64,000 nt of DNA. Source: Blakeslea trispora. Lineage: Eukaryota > Mucoromycota > Mucoromycetes > Mucorales > Choanephoraceae. The translations under genes and the position numbers were made by a program. This document shows, piece after piece, positions 10,489 to 22,938 of the stretch; position 1 is the stretch's first letter; every line of letters starts with the position of its first letter. The stretch is taken from the NCBI GenBank assembly GCA_025331445.1, contig JAIWNE010000034.1, forward strand, positions 1 through 64,000, given 5' to 3'. The notes under the pieces are model-generated. The model was not told the origin of the DNA, searched no databases, and was given only the letters and a program-made list of their open reading frames with translations.

Positions 10489-11464
10489 TTAGTATTTGGT
10501 ATGCCCTCCTTTTGCTTTGATTACGGCTTTGCATCTAGAGGGCATACTGTCTACTAAAGTTTCGGCAAAATCAAGCCCTATCAGCTCCCCTTCTTGCAGA
10601 ATAAGGGCTTTCAATTCTTCTACATTGCAAACTGTGTGCCTCTTGGCTGCAAGGCGCTTCTCTAGCTCCCACCACACATGCTCGATAAGGTTCAAGTCAG
10701 GGCTTTGAGCAGGCCAGAACTCAAAGCCGCTGATCCGATGGTCCTCCTTCTACCAACGAGCATAGGCACCTGTGTGGTAGGTAGCACCGTCTTTTTAGAG
10801 TATAAATTCCCTACCATACTTCTCATGTAATTCCTTGAACCAAGGGTGGAAGTGTTTGGCCAAAGTATCAACATAAGTATCTTGGTTTATGTTGCCTTCT
10901 ACAACCACAAGAGGACCAAATCCCACAGCAGTAAAACAGACCCAGACCATCACCAATCCTTTGCCCCATTTGATGCTACTGAGGATGCTTTTTTCCTCGT
11001 ACCTAGTGCTCTTCTTGCAGATGACTCGGGCAGCACAGTCGTTGTTCTCAACCCGAAAACGTGCCTCATCTGACTATACAACGCTTCTCCACTCATCATC
11101 ATCCCAACCGGAGTATCTACATGCCCAATGTAGCCTAGCCTCCTTGTGGCGGTCAGTAAGAGTAGGCTTGTGTGCTGCCCAAAACGAATGGAAGCCACAT
11201 TTGGCTAGGTAGCTGACAGGAAGATCATTGTCAGCTACCTAGCCAAATGTTGCTGCATACGCTTGAACCTCAGGATATGTAGCAAACGGATCCTGTTGTA
11301 CAAAACGAACCAGCAATCTGATATCGCCTTCAGTTGCCTTCAGCTTTCTACCAATACTCTTGCCTTTCTCAAAAGTACCCTTTTTCTCAATTGTATTGAC
11401 TATGTTCCTTGCTGTCTTGGCATTAACACCTATCAATGCTTTAATCCTATTATACTTTGTATCG
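10489..11464 (-). pseudogene. Tc1-like DDE transposase fragment with nonsense mutations
   Basis: Minus-strand reading gives a second helix-turn-helix segment (NAKTARNIVNTIEKKG, GRKLKATEGDIRLLVRFVQQ), then SYLAKCGFHSFWAAHK, the first catalytic Asp in SDEARF, the second in KDGATYH, and the Glu in PDLNLIEHVWWELE. This is the Tc1/mariner DDE arrangement. Stop codons interrupt the frame just before SDEARF, just before KDGATYH and after AYARW, and another follows YAATFG at the inverted repeat 11197-11250. The true N-terminus of this transposase is missing and is replaced by the module of element B. Confidence 0.8.
11197..11250. repeat. Perfect 22-bp inverted repeat with 10-bp spacer inside the dead transposase
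   Basis: The arm at 11197-11218 (ACATTTGGCTAGGTAG plus CTGACA) is exactly reverse-complementary to 11229-11250. It interrupts the Tc1 frame by adding an early stop after YAATFG. A local inverted duplication during decay is the simplest explanation. Confidence 0.85.
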
Positions 11465-11894
11465 TTATAGCGTTCTGTTCTGACTTCTTATAAGCAACTT
11501 TCTCGGTTTCACTGTAAAGGTGCCACCACCTCAAGGCCGTACGGTAATTGATATTCAAGTCTTTCGCAACTCTACTTACAACACCTCGCTCCACTGGCTG
11601 CTCAAGCATGCGATCAATGAAAGTTTCTCTTGTTAAATCATTGTAGCTTCTGCAAGAGGTGACTTTTCTCAATTCTTCATGTTTCGACTGCTTCTTTGCT
11701 GAAGTTGGTTCACGAGATTTTTCGGGACGCTTAGCACTCAAATACTTTTCTCTACTGGTAATGTTCTCGAGAACAACGTTAGGATCGCTGACATCAGTCA
11801 AAATGCCTTCCATGGGATCATAGACTTTCTCTCCTCGCTCATTGCAGAGGTTGTCAAGTCCGTCTTTGTAAAAAAAAAAAAAAAAGGTACTCAT
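11465..11894 (-). pseudogene. N-terminal helix-turn-helix module shared with element B
   Basis: This open stretch includes MEGILTDVSDPNVVLENIT and VVSRVAKDLNINYRTALRWW, the latter a helix-turn-helix. It is nearly identical in DNA and protein to 47917-48261 of element B, except that element B lacks an 11-residue segment (SREKYLSAKRP) and differs at scattered sites. After KKSEQNA the two copies diverge completely. Here the frame runs into a stop 12 codons later, so it is not joined in frame to the Tc1 core. Confidence 0.75.
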
Positions 11895-12256
11895 TGGTTT
11901 AGATTATAAAAGCGCAAATAAGTCGTTGCTTTTACGCCGAGTCAATTTAGCACTTATGGACATCATTTTTTAACTTTGGCCATTCATTTCTTCGAAAACG
12001 CCAATTTCAATAGGTTTGACTGTATCTTGATTTAGATTAGTTCTCCTGCAGTACAACAATGCCCGATCGAAACTTATTCATCAGTCATTGATTAAATTAA
12101 ATTACCGTTAGTCTGCCCCTATGTGTGACACAGACGGCGCTTTAAAGAAAGAGCTCTCTTTTCTTCTTCCATTTTACTGTTATTTTTTTTCTGCCTTTCT
12201 CTTAATTTTGTATTTCTTTTTTTTTTTGTTACTATCCATAAGATACCAAAAGGGAA

Positions 12257-15200
12257 ATGGATACGTCATTATCAGATAGTCCTAAAGGGTATGACTTTAA
12301 CTGAAAACAAAAGGATTCGCTTTTGATTGTTCTCTCTCTCTTTATTCATGTGTTTGACAGGTCTTCTGATCCAGTGATGCCACAACCATCTATAAAATCT
12401 ACATCCAATACACCAAAACAGCCTCGACGGTTGCAAGATATGTTTGATGTAGGCGATTCGGAAGAAGAGGAAGAATCTTTGACAGAAAAAGGAGAAGACA
12501 ATGAAAAGACGGTGGATGTTGAACAGACGCCCAAGAAACTAAAGACAGCTGTCCAGTTCCCCGACCAGTTAGAACAGCGTTTTTATCACCAAAACCCTAA
12601 ACCACCCGTAGATGAAGAAGATGAAGAATCGTTATCACCACCACCGCCTACTCGAAAAGAAAAGCTTTTAAACTATCTTCATGCCAAGTTTCCGAGTCGA
12701 ATTGTCCGACGAGTCCTGAAATGCACCATAGCCTATTTCATATCTGCCCTATTCAGTTTGATCTTACCACTAGGTCATGCGCTAGGTCCAGCACCGTTCC
12801 TGGCTACCACAGGCATGCTTTTCAGCCATCCAGGTCGTAGCATGGGTGCTCAATTTGATGCGACCGTCACAGCTGTCCTTGGCGTGGTGGCTGCTATCCT
12901 GTATGCATTTGCAGGTATGGCAGCTGCTGTAGCCTACAATGTACATCACCCCGATACCTATATAACAGGACGTACCATCAATGCCATCTTCTTGTTCATC
13001 GGAATTTTCGCCGCACAAATGTTACGTCAAATATACCCTAAATTCCATTTTTTCTCATTGCAGTTTATGATCATACAAATTTTTAGTATGACACGTGGTG
13101 TCGACTATTTTTCGGTTCCTTTTGATTTGCCATTACACTACGGCTTACCACTTTTGATTGGACATGGTATTTCGCTTCTAGTTAATTTAGTCTTCTGGCC
13201 AGAGACAGCTGTGGATGGCCTTGGCAGAGCATTGAAAGAGACTATTACCAGCAGTCGAGACATGTTGAATATGATCACGAAACAGTTCTTTTTAGATCCT
13301 CAATCTGAATCAGTAGCCGAGTCAGTCGTGGACGAGACAGCTGCCAAAATGCGTCGCGGCATGACTAAAGTGAAAACAGCTTATCGTGAGGCAAAATACG
13401 AAATGTCTTATTCTTTTGTTCGCCCACAACAACTAGGACCTATCCGAAAATCATTAGATCGATTGACAAAGCATCTCAACATCTTGGGTGGCTGTTTAAA
13501 GACGGAACGCGAATTATTTGAGAGTGCAATTGAAACATTAAATGCTGAAATGAGAGAATTTGACAGCGACAATGAAGACAACGAATCTACCTTGGACGGT
13601 CGCCAACCCCATCGAGGATACACAAGTGATCAAGAAGACCAGCGCGCTTCCTTGGGTAAACATTCGTATAGCGAAGAAGACCTAAACTTACTCCGAACTG
13701 CGCTACGTGCCACAAATGACTTTGTGAACAATAAGCACCCAAGCCCGAGATCGTCAAAACCAAATTCAAGAGCTAATTCAAGACCAAATTCACGACCCGT
13801 TTCGGCGCATAATTCAGAAGATGAAGATGACTATTCTGAACAAAATCAACGCTCTGTTTCCTCGCTCAAATCCTTTCTCAGTCTGCCTAAACTTTCGATA
13901 CCAAAGCCTAGACCGCCTCAAAAGTCAAAGAAGCAGACAGAATACGATCATCGCCATCTCCTCTTGACCTATCTAGAGAGTCTCCGTGATCCTCTTATGG
14001 ATCTCTCTGTCGATTGCACCAATGCACTTGAATGTGTATGCGACAGCATAGCTTCCGAGTTTGAGATTGAGACAGAGGACGATGCTTCCATTCGCAAAAC
14101 TTGGAAATCGTTTCTCAGACATACATTTAAAGTAGGCACAAAGGAGCCTGATCCAGAGGATGATTTCAGAAAGTCCTATGAGCGACACAAGGGTAGCGAT
14201 CAATGCAACTGTTCACAAAACATTCGCCTGGCTATTGTTCAGTTTGACAAGGCAGAACGTGAACGTATGCACGCACTGTACGAAATCAACAAGAACCGTA
14301 TTGGATGTGAAGCGCTTGATTTGGGTATGCGACAGGAACTTTTCCTAGTGTTTTTCTTTATCTTTACTCTGCGCGAAGTGGCGAATGAATTACAAGAGAT
14401 GACCATGTTTATGGATGAGATCCGTATGACTTCTAAAAAAACAAGTTTTAATGGAAAGAGACGTAAACACCTTTATTTTCCTGGATTGAACCAAAAGGTG
14501 TGGCAAAAATGGGTCCAAGCAAACAACCATCAAAGTATTCGAGATAAAGGTGGTCCTGCTTTCCGTAAGTTAAGATAGTACGAATGAAGAAGTAAAAATC
14601 ATCGTAATGTTTAACTCCTTTTTTTTTCTTGAATAGGTATCTTGACAACGCATATACCCTCTGATGAACCAAAAAAGACAGAAGCAGAAGATGAATATCA
14701 CTTGACAAAAATCCAAACCAATGGCAGCCTAATGAGACCAAATCGAAGAGAATCAGTAGCAATACAAAGATCGTTGACACGTATTGATTCTACCTTAGAA
14801 GAGGAACCTAGCTCGCCTGCTATGCTTCGTCATCGTTTCAAACCCCAAGATACCCATAATAATAGCTTACACGACATTCGCATTGAAGTACCTCAAGGTC
14901 CTACCGAAATGGACAGCCAGCCACCTAAAGAGACAAGAGAAAAGGCACCGCTCATGCTACGGATTCGCTACTCTCTCTGGTTTCACTTGCAATACCTAAG
15001 CCGCTATGAATTCAAATTTGCTTTAAAAATGGCTATTGCTGTTTTGGTATTGACGGTTCCCTCGTTTGTGCCAGCTTCATCTGCATGGTACTTTAATGTC
15101 AGAGGACAGTGGGCACCAATGACGGTCATTGCTATTATGAATCCAACAAGTGGAGGTACATTAGAAGCTAGTTTTTGGCGTATTATAGGTACGCTTATAG

Positions 15201-16503
15201 GCGCATTTGCTGGTTGGGGTGCCTTGGCTGCAGGTGAAGGGAGTCCTTATCTTCTGGGTCTTTTCGCTGTACTTTTAGGTAAAAGAAAAAAAGATTGTGC
15301 CATTCGTTGCTTTATATATCTAATGTTCTTCTTTTTTTTTTGCACATAAGCCCTTCCTTTTTTCTACATCCATTTGGCAAGCACATTCAATAAGGTTGGT
15401 GTTGTATGCTTAGTAACTTATGAAGTAGTTGCGCTTAGCAGATATGCCAACCCACCTCTTGATGAAACAATCGATGCTACTGTATGGTAAGTCCTTGAAT
15501 GATTTTTTTTCTTTATTACTTTATTATGTTACAGGAAGCAAATGATGTGTTAATTCTCTATTTCGATAAAGGAAAAGAACTATCACGCTTATTGTAGGTG
15601 TTTGTGCTGCATTGTTGCTGAACTCGTAAGTTGGTCTTTAAATATTGTTCATCTTGACTTCTGACAGAAATGACTCTCCTGTATAGATTGATCTGGCCAT
15701 TTGTTGCAAGACATATGGTACGAAAGTCTGTTGCTGCATGTATGAGTAGTTTAGAGGATTATTACACATACGTTATGGGAACCTTTCTATATCATGACCC
15801 CCAGACTATTCCGTCAGAAGCTGATATCAATCGAGGCATCAAGATGGAAAACAAAATCCAGTCAGCCATCGATGCTTGTTCAGTCATGCTTGAATTGACA
15901 GATAATGAGCCACGATTTCGGGGTCCTTTTCCCAAACTGTTTTACAAAGAGATGATCGTTTCTATGCGTAATCTGTTAGATCGCTTACTTAGTATTCGCG
16001 TTGCACTCCTACAAATGCCATTAGTTGTCAAACACGATATTTGCAAGCAAGCCTATCATATGGACAGGCGCGATATGGTAAGTTTCTTTTTTCTCTATCT
16101 AGTATGCGTTTAAATTATATTCATCCTATTTCAGATTGCATCTATTCTGCTTTGCTTTCATACACTATCTGCCTCGCTTAGGTCTAAAACACCATTGCCA
16201 GTTTATATGCCATCTGCTCGTGCAATTCGTAGAAAACTAATGGAGCATCGTAGTTCTGATGCCAAAAAGACAAACTGGATCAAATTTAGAAATTTGACAT
16301 GGTTTGCTATGGCTTGCTCTTCAGAAGAAATGATAGATGAACTAGAATATCTCACTAAGCTTATACGATACATTGTTGGTGAAAGTGAACATGCTGATCT
16401 GGCTAAGCGCATAGATAATTTTGTCAATCTTCGAGAGTGTGGTGCAAATGGTTTGACAGTTGTATCCACTGTCTCGGATGATCCTGTGGAGCATAAATTT
16501 TAG
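12257..16503 (+). CDS. FUSC/BRE4-like (DUF2421) large membrane transporter-like protein
   Basis: Seven exons (12257-12288, 12361-14564, 14637-15278, 15351-15486, 15572-15625, 15687-16077, 16135-16503) give 1275 residues with consistent phases. The layout matches fungal brefeldin-A-sensitivity (Bre4-like) proteins related to aromatic acid exporters and aluminium-activated malate transporters. An acidic, Ser/Pro-rich N-terminal tail is followed by a first multi-helix block (about residues 128-295, from VLKCTIAYFISALFSLILPL). Next come a long cytosolic part with Ser/Arg/Asn-rich low complexity and a second helix block (about 870-1030, FALKMAIAVLVLTVPSFV). The C-terminal domain is cytosolic. The substrate is unknown. 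Exon 6 begins at TATAG|ATTGATC, not at the nearer GACAG, because only this keeps the frame. Confidence 0.85.
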
Positions 16504-16659
16504 TACATAAATGCAACATTTGTTTCGTCTTTTAAGAGTATTTGTTCACATAAAATAAATTCTAAGCTTTCTCAATCAGCTATGCTTCAAGTGCTTATTA
16601 GCTCAAGAAAAGAAATTTAATTACCTATCAAAGCAATTCCTTCTTTTTGTGGACAAAAT

Positions 16660-16826
16660 TGACAGACATTAGATTTTTTTTTTTTTTTTTTTTTTTTGTA
16701 AATGAGTTTTTATTGAAACAAGTTAAATTATTGTTTTATAGTCACACATCGCAGAGGGGTGTAACGTGGATGTACTGGAGCAGGGAGGGGGTCAAATCAT
16801 GCAATGATTTATGACAGACATTAGAT
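16660..16826 (-). mobile_element. 5'-truncated retrocopy with poly(A) tail and 15-bp target-site duplication
   Basis: The 15-mer TGACAGACATTAGAT occurs at 16660-16674 and again at 16812-16826. Between them is a 137-bp insert that starts with a T run (16674-16697, so a poly(A) tail on the minus strand). Read on the minus strand, the insert has AATAAA a short way upstream of the A run, as at the 3' end of an mRNA. It also has a short open end, SLHDLTPSLLQYIHVTPL, followed by CDV and a stop. This is the hallmark of LINE-machinery insertion. The parent may be a LINE or a host mRNA. Confidence 0.8.
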
Positions 16827-19800
16827 AGATTGCCAACTGATGAACAGATACAACTAGAATGATAGGGATTCTAAATATGCACAATGGATATTATTATCTA
16901 TCAGATATCTAAACCTATTTTGTGAATCAGATGTTCTACTCAGAAATGATTTGATTTTGGCTCTGTTTTGTGAAAAGAACCCTTTTTTCTATACACATTA
17001 CATCAAAACCTTTAAGGTCTTTCTGTTGCCTTCGCCATCAAGAGCTCACAGACAAGTATAGATTGCAAAATATAAAGATCTATAAACTCCTTTAAAATTA
17101 AACAAGTTTGCAGCTTGTATGCATAAAGTATATGCACAAAAAAAAAAAGAAGTTGATCTTACTTTTAGTTAGAGAGACAGTCAATAAATCTGTATTTTAT
17201 TTATGTTTCACACTTTATTTAAAGTTCAATTCAAATGGATGGTTAGTTGTATGTTCCTGAAGTACCAATTTGTAGTTTAGCTGCTTTGTTGCTGGCAGCA
17301 AGCTACTGTAGAGAAAAGAAAGGAGCTCTTAGCAGGATAAGAAAGAGAATTAGCCAATCTGTTGGATTTCTGCAATTGTGTTTGTGTCTTCTGTAACTTA
17401 GATCAGATCTAAGATCATCTTTACCATAGTATGGAAAGAATGCTTTCCTAGAAAAAGAAACTTCAATCGTATGAAGGTCCCAAATGAGCTGTCTTCTCAT
17501 TCCATAACCAGCTTGCTCATACAGATATGCCATCCTTATTAGCAAAGAAAAAAAAAGGGGGGGGGGAATTAGGAGTTGGTAGGAATGCTTCTTTTCTGAC
17601 ACATTTAGCAGTTGGGTCTTCTTACCCATATTAAATGCACAAGGGCCGCTGCTTTATATCACTTAATGTACTATGTTGCTCTCAATCGACTCCTTGGACT
17701 ATATGCTCATTTTTTGTCTTCTTGTATTTCAACAAATTACACCATTTTCGGAAATGGATTGCATGTTGAGAGTCTAAGTTAGCAACAATAGAAGTTAATA
17801 GCCATCTTAAATTATGGATTTCCTGATTGGAAAGAGCTAGAAACACTAAAGCGATGTGCCAGAGAAGACTATATTTTATCCATTGCTGGCTATATTTGGC
17901 TGAAAGATCACTTTTGGGTGCTAGCTGTTTTTATTGATTTTGGGTGATTTCCTTGCTGTCACAATTTGTTCATTTTTCTTCTCACGGATAGTGAAGTTGA
18001 TGATCGCATCAATTTACATTTCTTTACAGCCAAAATGAGAAAAAGACTAGTTGACAGAATCAAGCCAGACTCATTAAATTTGACAACTAAAGATGCATTC
18101 CAAAAAGCTTTGTCATGGCAATCAATCCTTGATTGACTTTTACTGTTAAGAAAATCATAGTTCAATAATTTAATTAGCGTTGTAAGACAACCTTTGTTTT
18201 TTCTGCCGTAAACAAAGTTCTTTGGTTACTGCATCTAAAGATCAATGGCTATTTGCAGATAAAAATCTCGGCAAAACAGTTTGATTGAATCTCGAAATTA
18301 CGCTTCATGTCAGATCTCAAAAACCATATGATTTGAAATAATTAAGAGACCTGACACGAAAGAACACTCTTACTTTTATTTTATCAAAAGTTGTCTACAT
18401 CATTTCATCATAGATTGTTTATTGGTTTACTCGATTTCTCTACATGCATTAACGTAGCATTTACTTGCAAATAAACTTCAACACAACTTCATATCGAACA
18501 ACAAGGAATATCCATGGATACAGATGCCAAAAAGACACTATTGGAAGTGCTCAGTGGTTGTATCTTTAAAGGAAAATTATCTGTTCTTTCTATGCTTTAT
18601 TCTTCAGGTCATCAAGTCTTCTTTATGCTGTTTATACCCTATTTTGTAAACTCCTTTTAGTAACTTTTATGCTTAACATGGTTGATATTTTCAGCTTTTT
18701 TCTCTCTTTTGATATCGACGATAAACAAAGGTTGCTCCTTTTCCTGTTACTCTTGAATATTATGTTTGTTTAGAACGGACAATGTATAGATGGGGTTTTT
18801 TTGCTGCTACCATAAACATTGTACTCTTAGTTTGCTTATCTCTGTAATGTTAGCAGAAGTTACACTTACTTTTAGCTATTGCCCTTACTCCTAAATTGCA
18901 TCCACTACCACATTATCATCAATAACAGTCGTGGGAAAAAATATACTGCCTGTTGTAAAAGTTGGTCTGGTAAGCTTTAGTGCCCTACACTCATGGTTAA
19001 CATTTTTTTTTCCTTTTCTCTGCGAGCCAGTTTCTTTATCTTCCCTCATCTCATTTGATTTACTCTAATGACAGAAAATCATTGTGAAGAGTACATACAA
19101 ATTTTGTAGTACGGTATGAAATCATAATGTAAATACTGCCGAAAACACTTCAATTATCAAGCAATTTTTTTTTATAAGATGGAATAGTATTAAAGCAAAC
19201 TAATATTTTTTGTGCGTTTGAATCTGGAGGCACTGTATACAATATTTGAACTCTATTTTTGCCTTGACATTTAAGTTACTTGACCTACAAAAAGCGAACA
19301 AACAATTTCGAAATGAAAGATATGAGACTACATAACAATTGGCCAATGCCAGTCAGAGTATTGAAGGGTCTTTGCGGTTTTTCTTTTCCTTTTTGTATTG
19401 AAAGAAAACACTTTCTCGATTTGGAAAAAGGGGTTCTGCAGGAGTTCAGAAGTATTCATCAAAATGACAGGAGAAGAGCTTGATTTTTTTTTCTTAAGCT
19501 GTACATTTTCTTGCTAATGACTTGGAATTCTCAGACCAATAAAACCATATAATTCCAACTTGGTATGCTAGCAAAACACACACAATCAGCGGCTTTATAG
19601 CTACTAAACAAAGGATGAGTAGAATGTTTTGTGTACTAAATCATAGAAAATATTTATTAAGAATTATTATAAACATAAATCAAAGGAAAGACTGCCATAC
19701 ATATTAACGAAATAAGGAAGAGGTAAGTCGAAGGATGGGGGAAAATGAAAAGGAGGAAAGCATACATATATATGTATATACATAAAGAAGTTAAGAAGCG

Positions 19801-19842
19801 AGAGAATGTGTGAGCAGATTACTTTCGAGGCATTTTTTTGAA
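16827..19842. other. Long spacer, mostly without coding signal
   Basis: No convincing gene was found in 3 kb. A decayed plus-strand frame near 17820-18140 reads YGFPDWKELETLKRC and, after stops, INLHFFTAKMRKRLVDRIK and KDAFQKALSWQSI. This could be a worn retroelement gag or gene relic, but no family could be named. Confidence 0.4.
19073..19240. repeat. Diverged dispersed repeat, copy 2 (partner at 9739-9960)
   Basis: The block begins GACAGAAAATCATTG and continues with GGTATGAAATCATAATG and AAATACTGCC. It then has GGAATAGTATTAAAGC, in the same order as at 9739. Copy 1 overlaps a Fanzor-like remnant. Confidence 0.5.
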
Positions 19843-21717
19843 TTAAGACCAATGATTTTCTTCTATAGCATTATTGTTATCGCCAGATCTGATCATTGGT
19901 AAAGAATAGTTTTGGTGAGAAAAACCGTTTTCATTATTGTTTCGGTGCATACGTTGTTCATATTCATGCTGCCTCAACATACTCTGTTGCTGTTGCTCAA
20001 CTTGAGTTGGGTCTTCTTTTATTTGAGCAAAGATTTCTTGGTTTGTATTCAGCCTATCAGCTCTTTGCTGTTGAGAAATAAAGCTGGTTTCAAATCCGAA
20101 AGGCACGCTTGTTGATGAATTAGAGAATGCAGACGTAGGAATAGTGTAAGGAGGGAAACTGCCAGAATAAGCAGAACTGGCAGTGTTCGAGTCTGGGGCT
20201 ACAGCTGAACTTGGGTCAGTTGTATAATTCGCATTGCTGCCTGTATTGCTTTCATGGTGTTGAGTAGGATGTTGAGATACAGGATATGACTGAGGTGTCA
20301 TAACAAATTCGTTAGGAGACTGAATGGATTGTTGAGGCGATCCAACTCTTCTAGTACCCATGGTGTGTCTCTGGGGTTGTTGAGGTTGAAAGACCATAGA
20401 AGAGGACGAAGAGGAAGAGGAAGTAGGCGATGCTAATGGAAAGAAAGATGAGGTCGAACCAAATGACTGTGGAGGTGGCAAGGGCGACTGTTGCTGATTA
20501 TCGAGAAATGATGGCGAAGACTCGTTATATACTCGCTTCATGGTACTGTTGGGTGGCTCGTATGAGGGAGATCGATAGACGGATGGTGATGTTCTTATCT
20601 GAATAGTATAGCTTGGGATATGAACCATTTGAATTCCTTTTTGAGTTTCAGGGGCTGTGCTACCTTTGTTGTGTGCAACGGCAGTGTCATTATTTGATTT
20701 GAGTGATCGTCTCTTTTTTGTTGGCGAAGCCATCATTGCCATAATATCATCATTGTCGTGATCGTTGTTGATTGACAGTCTTTGTGTATTAGTTACAAAC
20801 AAAGGTGTTGACATATTATTGTCATTGGGTTGTTCCAATTGAATCATTTCTGGTTCAAGATCTACCAGTGTGCTGATGTTCTCTGGTGTCAATCGAGCTA
20901 GTTGACAAAAGTTCTCAAACATCCGTTGTAGATCATTTTCGACAGCAAATGTCCAGTCTTCATGGCTCGCAACGATAGAGCAAAGACGAGCACTTAGGAG
21001 AAGTAGTCTTTGCGAACGCTCCACTACACCACGCTGTCTGATTCTTTTTCTTTCTTCTGTTAGACGGTTATAAAATCGACGCTCATTCCAAGTAATGTTG
21101 GGGAATTTCTGCTTTACTGTTTCGCGAATTTCGTGTGTTTGCAGACGTTTTCGAGCTAACTGAATGATGGTATCATTCACTTCTGGAGGCCAGGCCTTGA
21201 CCATTTCATCAGGCGACATCATTTCGTGATTGTGTTCGGAAGCATTGGGATTCATCGATTTACGAAATTCCCATTGTTCCTGTTCATTTTCAGATAAGAC
21301 GACGCGCCATCGACAATCGCATCGTTTGGAAGGTCTTTTGCGTTGAGGTGAGGGCTTTGGGTTTCGCTGAGAGTCTGGTAGACCTTCTCTCGAGCAATAA
21401 ACATAAATATTCTAATTTTTTCTTTTGTTAACTCTTTGTCTATGTATTGTAATGTATGTTTTCATGCATACTCTATTAGCGCTTGCTTCTTGCTTTACAG
21501 TAAATCCAAACTCAGCGCATACACTACGACAGTATTCTATAGCAGTGACGCTGTCTGGGAAAGGCTTTTTCAATAATCGTTCATACAATGGTTCCATCTA
21601 GAACATAATGTCAGTATAGAAATAACATGGATGCTTTCTGTTGTTTTGTCTTACAGGGACTCGAGTGAAGGTGTTGGGTTTAGGATCGTTCATTGGGCTT
21701 TGCTCTTGCTTCATCAT
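19843..21717 (-). CDS. FAR1-type (WRKY-GCM1 fold) zinc-finger protein, putative transcription factor
   Basis: Exons 21717-21655, 21597-21472 and 21411-19843 give 585 residues. Residues about 40-125 form a FAR1-like DNA-binding domain: AIEYCRSVCAEFGFTVK, then VYCSREG (Cys69), RCDCRWRVVLSE (Cys94/Cys96) and EHNHEM (His123/His125), fitting a C2H2-type zinc site. Such domains derive from MULE transposases and serve as transcription factors in plants and fungi. The next about 100 residues are helical and conserved-looking (WPPEVNDTIIQLARKRLQ). The rest is a low-complexity tail rich in Ser, Pro, Gln and Asn. No transposase core follows, so this is probably a domesticated regulator. Targets are unknown. 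Confidence 0.75.
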
Positions 21718-22938
21718 TTCTTCTAATTAGAATGGTTTAGTGTTCAATCAAGTTTTTTTTTTATTTACTTTATCACTTACGGTAAGAGCGCTTATAATTG
21801 AAGACGAAAGTGTAAGTAGATGAAAAGATGAATTAATGTGTATTTTTGGGTTGATTATAAGTATATATATATATACAGAATAAACATACACATACATACA
21901 TATATATATTAGTAAATAAATATATGTATATACAGTGGTATGCTTTGACAATACAGATAAAGAGAAGAAAAGAAGAAAAAAAAATAAAAACAATTAGAGA
22001 TAAGAAAAAGAGAAAAAAGAAGATTACTGAGGCCTAACTTGTTCGAATTACTTTATTGTTAATGCTGCGTGTAACTTACCATTGAACTATAATTACAGAG
22101 GGACTGTTCTTGGTTCAAAGGAGGTGAAGTAAGAGGAGGTACTAGTGACCCGAAATGTACGCACAGATCAGTCTACTGAGCTAATAAAATGAACAAGGAG
22201 ATTCAGGGCAAAGGAGATAGTCAAGAACTGAAAAACAAAAAAGGAGATTAGGGTGGGGAAATCAATTAAAGGAGAGTTACTACGTGGGCGGGCCCATTCA
22301 TATTTTGTAATTGCATCATCAGCCTATTACTGTTTGACTGCAAATTAGCCCATAATCATCTTCTAACCTGTCTTCTCGATCTACAAGACAAATAACTCCC
22401 TTCCTGTTTGTCAAGAGACCCCCCTCTCTTTCCCGATTTAATTAAGAAATGTCACTGCTATGGTTTGCTCTCGTGACTACAGCTTACAATATGAACAAAT
22501 ATGTAAATATAGCACCCAGAAGGGAGACAATAGAAAAAAAGAAAAAGAGGAATAGCTTATAGAGAAAGAAAGAGCTGTCATTTAAGTATTACACAAATTC
22601 AAACTCTTTTTTTTTTGTTTGTGGGACACACTTGTGATATTCATGCTGTTTTAGTGTGCAAGTGAGAAAAACACATTGTCGTTGTTTCTTTGCATTGAAC
22701 CTAAAACATATACAAACAGAAACACTGGCCTTTTTTTTTCTTTTCTCTTTGTATAGGATGCTCTTTTTGTCTCTTCTTTTTTATTATTGTTCTTTCTAAC
22801 GATCATGCAATATTGGCGGGCTTCTTTCCTTTCTCCCTCTTTTTTTTTATTTTATTTTTTTTTACTCCTAAATTTCTGTATGTGTGTACGTGTGTTTCAA
22901 GAGAAAGAGAAATCTCGTGTATAGGAGAAGAGAAAGTT
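21718..22938. other. Spacer, AT-rich, no gene seen
   Basis: The region contains short TA-rich microsatellite-like tracts near 21862-21930 and pyrimidine runs. No coding or RNA gene signal was recognised. Confidence 0.4.

Larger units (their letters stand above)
10489..12022 (-). mobile_element. Dead chimeric Tc1/IS630-type DNA transposon (element A)
   Basis: The right end at 12022 is CAGTCAAACCTATTG read on the minus strand, next to a TA, which is the end sequence of element B at 46597-48464. From there to about 11465 the sequence matches element B closely (leader and helix-turn-helix module). At a GCTA the match stops and an unrelated Tc1-like transposase follows down to 10489. No matching left terminal repeat was found, so the left limit given is only the end of the transposase frame. 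Several in-frame stops show that it cannot make a full protein. Confidence 0.7.

Noticed and set aside
17303..17629. Minus-strand 108-codon ORF in the spacer
   Set aside because: No motif, no splice support, low-complexity pyrimidine origin.
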